64,000 bases of DNA, taken from the NCBI GenBank assembly GCA_019747875.1, contig JAIEQI010000075.1, positions 1 through 64,000 on the forward strand. The letters are read 5' to 3'. Position numbers and translations under genes: made by a program. Of this stretch, positions 50,001 to 59,000 are shown one piece after another. The notes beneath the pieces were generated by a model. It saw only the letters and a program-made list of their open reading frames with translations, had not been told where the DNA came from and did no database searches. The stretch is from Candidatus Obscuribacterales bacterium. Its GTDB lineage: Bacteria > Cyanobacteriota > Vampirovibrionia > Obscuribacterales > Obscuribacteraceae. The stretch's first letter is position 1; every line of letters begins with the position of its first letter.

Positions 50001-53000
50001 ACAACTCTGGAACTATTAGCTCATCCGGCGCATTGATCCTCAGCAGCAACAATGCCCTCACCGTAAATAACAACGCCGGAGCAAGCATCGACGCAGGAAG
50101 CGCACTAACAGTATCTGCCGGCAACGCGGGTCTCTCAATGACCAACAATGCGTTGGTCAAATCTGGAACTAGCAATATTCTGCTCTCAAGCTCTGGCGAC
50201 ACGACAGTTACAAATACCGGAAACATCAGCACAGGAACCGGCAATGGACAGAGCTTAACTATCGGCTCCACCGGCGGCTCAAGCCTGGTAACGCTGAACA
50301 ATAATGGCGGCTCAATAACCGCTGAGGGTGCTTTGGCAATCCAGAACCTGGCAGGAGGCAATGTCGCTCTCTCAAATAGCGGAGCTGCAGCCCTTACTTC
50401 GAATCTGTCCACAATAAGCGTGAACTCGTCAAATGGAAGCACCAATGTTAGCGGCGGAAGCACCTACACCGCAGCTGCCGGACAATCAGTAAACTTCACC
50501 GGAAAGACGTTGACATTTGACGGCTCGACACAGACAGTCGCAAATGGGGCGGCTGTAAATCTGACGGCCAAGACGATCAACTTCAACAATGGCACCATCA
50601 GCGGTATCGGCGGCAGCGGCTCAGTGATCACGGTCGGCAACAGCGCCGGAAACTTGACGATAAACGTCAACGGCGGTCAGACGCTGAACACAGCCGGTGC
50701 ATCAGGTAAATTTGTCTTCAATCCCGCCGCGGATCTAATCATCGGCGCAGGCAGCACCGGAACTCTGGCTATGAGTGGCGGCGCAGCGACCTTCAATACC
50801 AACGCCGACTTCACCCAGGCTAATGCGGGTGTAACGATTCAGAACGATGCCAGCATCACATTTGGTGTCGCCGGTACTCCAAGCAACGGCACATTCACCA
50901 ACGCAGGAACAATCAAAACAACTGGAGCCGGCGGAGATATAACCCTGAACTGGCAAGGCAATGTCGCATCCACAAACATCGCATCGGCAGGTCAGTTCAC
51001 CCTCCAGGGATTCAAGGGCACTCTCACAAATAACGGCACGCTAACATCGGCCGGCGCGCTTGCTGTAAACGGCGATAATTGGACAATTAATAACGTCGCA
51101 GCAGGTGGAAACATCCAATCCACCGGCAGCACTGTCACATTCACTAACACGGGCGCCTCGTTGGCAACGGTCAACAGCAGCAAGAATATTCAAGCTAACG
51201 GAGCGTTGCTGATCACCTCCAGCAACGTCAACGGAGATTTGACGATCGCTTCCAACGGAACATATACATCGGACAACGGAAGTATAAGTTTCAACGGTGG
51301 GCGTAACCTCAACTTCACAGGTTCCACAACATCAAACGCGAAGACCACCAGCAACTGGTCCGGCGGAACGAGCATCAACATTACCGCTGCTACCGAAACC
51401 ATCAGCGGTGGCGACCTCGTTGTGACGACCCCGACTCTGAACCTAAACGCAGGAGTTATCCAAGCCACATCCGGTGCGCACAACTTCTCGTTCAGCGATG
51501 GCGCCGTAGCGGCGAACTTCGAGATCAATTCAACAGGCAATGCTAACGTCATCAATGCTAATGGCGGCTCGCTGTCGATCACCGATGGCAACGCAGGCAA
51601 TGTCCGCTTTACGGGAGCGGGCGCAGGCGCTGCTCTAGCACTGAATAACTTCAACCCAGCCGTTACGCCACAGATAAGCGCAACCGGCGCCGGCAGCGTG
51701 CTCGTTGGACCGGTCCCCGGTAACGCCGTAACTGTCACGGCTAACGGTGCCCTCAATGTTCAGGTCGCCACTGGATCCATCAATGTCGCTGCAGGAAGCA
51801 CATTGAAGACTAGCAGCGGCGGCATGACACTTGTCGCCAATGGTGGGTCGATTAGCAACTCCGGCAGCATCGATTCAGCAGGCACCTTAAATGCTCAATC
51901 TAACCTCGGACTCACCGTCTCCAACAGCGGCGCAATGAAGTCGGCAGGAACCATGCAAATTACTGCCAACAATGCACTCTCTGTTACCAACTCTGGGACA
52001 GGCACGATAAGCAGCGCGGGCGCCAGCTCAGACCTCTTGATCCAAACAACCGGCAATGCCTTGCTCACCGTTAACAACACAAGTAGTGCAGCAAATGGGA
52101 TCCAAGCAGGACGAACGCTTTTAATCAACGCTCCGAATGCAACGGCAGCAAATGGCGTCAGCCTTACCGGCAGTGGAAGTTATGTAGCAGCAGGTAGCAT
52201 CAATGCAGATGCAGCAGCAGGCACCCTATCGATGGGAGCAAATACCTGGAATTCCGGCAGCGGTGTGAACTGGACAGGAAGAACCATAAACTTTACCGCA
52301 GCCACAAACCAGATGACCTCTTCGCAAAATCTGAATATGACGACAAATACCGTCAACCTGAACGGCTCCACCATCAACTACTCTGGCATCAATAACGGAA
52401 AAATCAGCCTCCAGGCTCAAATCGCCGCTGACCTGACAATCAACGGCGGCGCCCAAACCAGCACATGGAACGCAGGAAACGGCGCCCCAGTGGGAGTCAG
52501 CATTACTGGCGCGAACAACAAGAGCGTTCTATTTATAGGCGGCGGAACTCTAGATGCGCGCGGCGGAGTTGAAGAAACCATATCGACAACGGGCACAGGC
52601 AACGTCAGCTACGGAATGAGCGTATCCTCGAACCGAATCCTGAATACGAGCGTCGCCAACGGCAGCATCACCGTCAATGCAGGTTCGACCCTGTCAACAA
52701 CCAGCGCCGGCGACAACATAATCCTCAGTGCCACAAACGGTGTCATTAACCAAAACGGTACTATCAACTCAGCTAGCGACCTGACGTTCAGCAACAACGG
52801 CAGTGGCTCGGCCTTGCAAATCAATTTCGGTAATGCTTCAAACACGGTCGCAAGCAACAACATATCATTTGCTACCAGCGGCGGTGCAGGTGCCAATTTA
52901 ACCATTAATCATGCAGGTGGACTCGCAACCATCAACGCTGGTGGAGCAGGCGGCACAAATATCCAATCTTCAGGTTCGCTCGCATTCACAGCAGGCGCAG

Positions 53001-56000
53001 CTGGAACCTTGCAAATTAATGGGTCACCGGTAACACTCACGTCTAACTCCGGAACTGCTACCGACGTCGGAGCAGGCTTCACTCTCGCCTCAGCTAACGC
53101 TCAAACTTGGAACGTCAACGGCAGCGGCGCACTGACAGTCTCGGGCAAAATCTCTTCCGGCGCAGGCTTGACTCTACGCAACAACGCCGGTGGAGAATTC
53201 ACCACAACCGTGAATGCGAGCGGCAACCTGACCTCCACGGGCGTGATGGATATCACTGGAACTAACTCAGTCACAGCTAACATCAGTGGCTCGCTCAATT
53301 CCGGAAACGATATCTTCATCAGAGCAACTGGTGGCACTGGTGACGTCAACCTGAACCTGAACGGCGGTTCGATCACCCAAACTGCCGTCGGAAGCTTCAC
53401 GGTCAGTTCAGCAAACGGTAATGTCAATGTAGCTGGTGCTTCCGGCACAATTACAAACAATACTTCCGGTGCAAATTTCATCAACTTTATCGCCAGCAAA
53501 GGCGACATCAATTACAGTGGCAACCGCACATTTAACCTTGATGTCAACGACACTATCAACTTCACGACGGGCACCGCCGCTGGTAGAAAAATCTTCTTCA
53601 ACAGCGGCATCACAACTGTCAACGCAGATTCGCTAATCAACATCACATCACCAATCGTCGAGTTCGGAGCAGTCGGCTACACACTTAACGCAAGCGGCAG
53701 CGCCGGCACAAACAACTCGATAATCAACATCAAGTCACCGACGCTCGGCTCGACCTCAGACCTACTGATCATCGGTCACAAAGCCACAGCCGGCACGTTT
53801 ACGGCCGGCAACGGTAGCGGTCAAATCAACATCTCGACTGGTGATACAAATAGCAACATCAACTTCCGCAATCTTGAAGCAACTCCACCAAACTTTGTGA
53901 TCAACCTGGATGGTGGTCCGGTAACGATTACAACAACCGGTAGCGGTGTCACCACGATTGAACCGTTCACCACAGTATCCTCAGACAATGCGATCACCGT
54001 AAATGGTGCCTTCATCAACCAGGGCACACTCTCTCAGGGATTGGCGTTCAACTTCACCGGAGACGTGTTAAGACTGGATGCAGGAGCATCAATCATCGCC
54101 GGTACTGTAAGCATTCGAGATGCTGGAAACGGATTGATCATCGCAGGTCCTGGCACCGGTGATCCGACGACGGCATTCTCAGGAATCTTTGCTAAGACTG
54201 GCAATCTGGACATCATTTCAAATTCAAATGGTTCCAACGGAAATGCGATCACGTTCCAATCTATCGATCCGAATGTGAAGCCAATCACCATCAGCTCCAA
54301 TCCAACATTCATCAATCTTGGAACGCGTGCACCGGGCGGCAGCGTAAACATAACTTCCAATGCAACTGGCGGCATCATGTTCGGACCCGCAGGCTCTGGA
54401 ACCGTAACCGTTATGGTTTACGACGACCTCGTCGGACCCGGACATCCGCAACCAGTAGATCTCAACATCACGGCGAACGGTCAAACTGTAACAAACAACA
54501 ATGCGTTGATTTATGCATCCGGCAGTGTCATCATGCGAATGAACGACGGCACTCTTACAAACAACAGTTCGATCATTGCCAATGTTGATGGTGCCGCACT
54601 GCAGCCCTACGGAGCAAGCCCAACGCTTCAAGCATTCATCGCTTCGCCGGCATCGCCCGGCGCGCACGTGGCGGTTCTGTCAAATGGCGACCTTACCGTA
54701 AACGGCACAAACAGCGTCCTGTCCGTTCTCGGAAACAGCGCTTTCGACAATATCCAAATCAAGGCTGGAAACGGCGGCGGCGACGTTCTAAATATCAATA
54801 CCTCGCAGACCTTAACTCCAGGAAGTGGCGGAGCAGTTCAGATCGCCGGAAACACTGTGAACCTGGCAGCCGGAGTTGCTCTCGATTCGCTTGGACAAAC
54901 CGCCAACTACTCTGTCAATGCGACCAACTTCAATATGGGTGCTAACTCTTCAATGAAGTCAGCGGGCACTTTGAATGTCACATCTGGCGATGTTCAAATG
55001 AACGCCGGTGCCACGGCGGAATTTGGTGGTGCAATCGCAGTGACCACCAACGCATTTCACCTGGCGGCCAATACCTCACTCAAAACAGCCGCCAGCACCG
55101 GCTACGGTATCACGGTAGCGGCTCCTGGCACCGGCGACTTGCTGGTCGACCTGCAAGGAAACGACACCTTGCTGCAAACGAATGGAGCCAACGTTCTAAT
55201 CAACAACGCCAACAATGGAAACAACATAATTGTTCAAGGCGGAGCAGGCACGAAGCTGGAAGCAGCGACGGGCGGCGGCAAACTCCAGATGTCCGTCAAC
55301 GATGGACGCCTGCACAACAGCACCAGCATCGTCACCGACAAGGCAATGTTCGTACACGGCAATGCGAATGCCGGTAGCGGCGCTGCACGCGACATAACTT
55401 TCAGCAACTCCGGATTCCTGTTCGCAGGCGATGGCAATACAGTAACGATCACAGGCAACACCGTCACCTTAGCTGGCGGCAAGACACTCACACTGCAAGA
55501 CGGAACGGTGGCTGCAGGTCCGACCAACACATCTGACTTATCTGTAAAGGCAAACACGCTACAACTTGGCGCAGGTTCGACCTTGAATGTAACAGGAACG
55601 ACCGCCAATTTCGCCGGAAATAGCGGACCTTCCATAGACATTCAGATGCAGGGCGGCGGTAGTCGCGACATAACGGTCGCATCCGGTGGCACTTACACAT
55701 TCGCTCCGGGCAACACAAGCTTCAGCGGTAATGGAGCCTTGAATCTGAAGAATGGAGACGTGCTTGCTTCGGCTGGCAGTGGGCAAGCTATCACTGTCGG
55801 AGCAAACGTCAACTTGAATGTTGACAAAGCAATCGATTTAACCGTCAACTCTGGAACATTCACCAACAGCGGCGCTGTGTCCAGCCAAGGACTAAGCATT
55901 ACTGCAGCAAGCAGCACTTTGACGAATAATGGATCGATTGACGCTGGTTCAAAAGCGATCAACATCGCAGCGAACAACAGCTCACTAAATCTCGGTGCAG

Positions 56001-59000
56001 GCGCTTCGCTCACAACTAAGGACGCGAACATTGACGTAACAAGCAATGGAACAATGTCCATAAACAACAGTGGTTCGATCACAATCACTGGCATCACTGG
56101 CGGTAACCTGAACGTCGCGTCAAAGGGCGGCATGACGCTCACCAATAATGCGACCGGTGTGATTAGCTCCAGCAACGGATCATTTGATGTAAACGCGGGC
56201 ACTACGTTGAATCTCACAAATGCTGGAGACATGAACACCAGCACCGGAGATATGAAGATCCAGAGCACCGGTGCGATGACCGCCGACAACTCCGGAACAA
56301 TCAAGACAAGCGGAGCCAAGCTCGAGATAAGCACGAACAAGAGCGGCAATCTGACACTGCTAGGTAATGGCAGCATGCAAAGTGCAAGCAGCATCGATAT
56401 CAGCGTTGACGATGCGCTCTCTCTTCCAGGCGCCCGCGTACTTAACGTCGGACTTGGGGGGCAAAATTTCGTAACTGGAACAGCGACTGTCACAGCCAAT
56501 ACAATCGCCTTCGTAAATGGCGGCGAATTGAACTTCAACGTTGCTAATCCGCTTACTGTCAACACAGAGAACATCAATGTTGACGGATCCGGAGCCATCA
56601 AAACAGGCACCATCAGCACTGCAGCATCGGCTAGTGCACAAAACATCAATTTCGTAAGCAGCAACTCAGCTGGAGCACACTTCAACGTTACAGGGACAAA
56701 TGGGGGAACAGACTTCATAGTCAACACAAGCGGCGGCAATGGATTGGTAACAATAAATCCTGATCAAGCTGGTGCACCACACGACATGGCGGGCGGAATT
56801 CTGATTGGCAACAACGTTGCTCTGACCACCAACAGTGATCTGATCGCAACGAGTAAAACGATCGACATCACAAATGGAGCTATCACCAATGGCGGTACCA
56901 AAACCATCACGCTCCGTCCAGATGACACAGTGAGCACGGTGACTATCGGTGGAGTGAGCGGAGCCGGCTACGAACTTACTTCGCAAGAGCTAGGCAACAT
57001 CACATCGAAGACCGTGAACATCGGCAGCAACTCCGCAGCTTCAACTGCAAACATGAACGTGCAAGATGCTGATGTCTCAGGTGGTGCTGGCTCAGCAACA
57101 GGTAAGTTCAATCTCAACCTGACAGCCAACAATGGCATTTCACAAGTCGGCGCGGCCTCCACGATGAAGGCTGATGACCTTACTCTTGTTAGCAAGGGCG
57201 CGATCACGTTCACGGCCGGAAATGGACTTGATACTGGTATTCTCCGATTCGAAACACCGAGCTCGGTTAATGTCGAGAACAAAGCAGCAAATATGACATT
57301 AATGGATGTGGGAAGCACTGGCATCTCCAAAGTCGGTACGAGCCTGACAATCACCAATACCGGTGCCGGCTCTAATCTGACGATGGATTCTTCTTCTGTG
57401 ATCGACTTTACAGGAGCAACGGCATCGTTCACCACAACTGGAGCTAATGGCTTAGGCGCTTTCGTCCCGGGAACGACTAACGATCCGCTAGTGTTCACGA
57501 GCTCAGGCGGCGCATCCACTCTCAACCTATCTATCAATGGCGGCGCAACGGTATCAAATGCGGTGAACATCCAGTCCAATTTTGGAATGACCACCCAAAC
57601 GAACATCATAAGCAACGACAACGTAGCCTTGCATACAACTAACCTTGTTAACAACAATACTGTCCGGGCAGGAAATGCCAATACCTTACAAATAGACAAC
57701 ACAAATGCTCGCGGCGGCTTCCTTGGAAATGTTGCTATAACGGGCAACAACGGCATCCTTGATGGCGGCAATGTAATCTTCAACAGCAATGCCGGGTCTG
57801 ACTTCTCAGTAACGCAAAGCCTGGTGGCTGGTAACGGTCACGTCGTCAGCGGCAACGTCGGAAGAGACTTCAGCCTGCTGTTAACAAATACGGGCAGTTC
57901 ACAAACATCGATTCGCTTTGGCGATGCGTCTTCGCAATTGCAAGCCGGACGAAACATGACTCTCGAATTTAATTCGGCCGGGGTTGGCGGCAGCTTTACC
58001 GTAGATCTCGACAACACACTGAAGTCGTCAGGACAGATGAGTATCACATCCAACAACGCCGATCTTCTACTTCCATATAACGCCTCGGGAAGGACAGCAG
58101 TTGATGCAGGCAACGGCAACGCTTTGATCATGACGTCAAACAAGGGAGCGGTCATTGCCGATTTCGAGTCTGCTGTCGGCACCATGCGCGGTGCTGCATT
58201 GGGCAGCAACGCAACAGGTCATACTGACTGGTCAGTGACAGTCAGAGCTAACGACGTAGGCGGGGCACCAGCGGCCGTCTTCGGAGGAGGAGGCGTCAAT
58301 GCAGCAAATGCAGGAATCAGATCCGAATTTGGATCGATAAACCTCTTCGCAAAGGATCCTACATCCAAGAATGATCTGACTTCAGGCTCTGGAGCTATTG
58401 GTCGCGGCGGCAGCCTCCTCCTTGTCGATGATTCGTTCGTGAAAGCGTTCAGAGACATCACGATAGCAGCCCGCCAAACGATTACGATGGGCAACGTCCA
58501 ATCATACGACCAAGACGCTGATCCGTCCTCAGCTGGCGGAGCGACAGCAGCAAATCCAATCACTCCAAATGCAGGTGGCTCACAAGGAGTGCGTTTGGAA
58601 GCGGGGGCATTCGATCCATCATTCACTGATGCACCAACAGATTTGAGAGATCCATCAGGGATGATTACGTCTCTCCTCAACAACCAAATTCCTTACGACA
58701 AGATAGCGTCCATAGGAAAAATCATCATCGATAATAGGAATCCGGACAATCCAGGACAGCAGCTGCCAGGAACATCGCAAGGTGGAACAAATGCCGATGC
58801 TGGTGCATGGGAGCTATTTGGATCAACTAGCCGAAATATTCTATTTGGAAGTAACGTGAGCGTCATAGGTGTTGGTGGAAGCGCAACGCCCAACACCCCA
58901 TTGACCAACAACCTCGTCACAAATCCGAATCAAGTAAACTTCGGCGGCGGAGTGCAACTCACTTCAGCCAACACTATTGGAGCCGGCACCGGTCTTACAG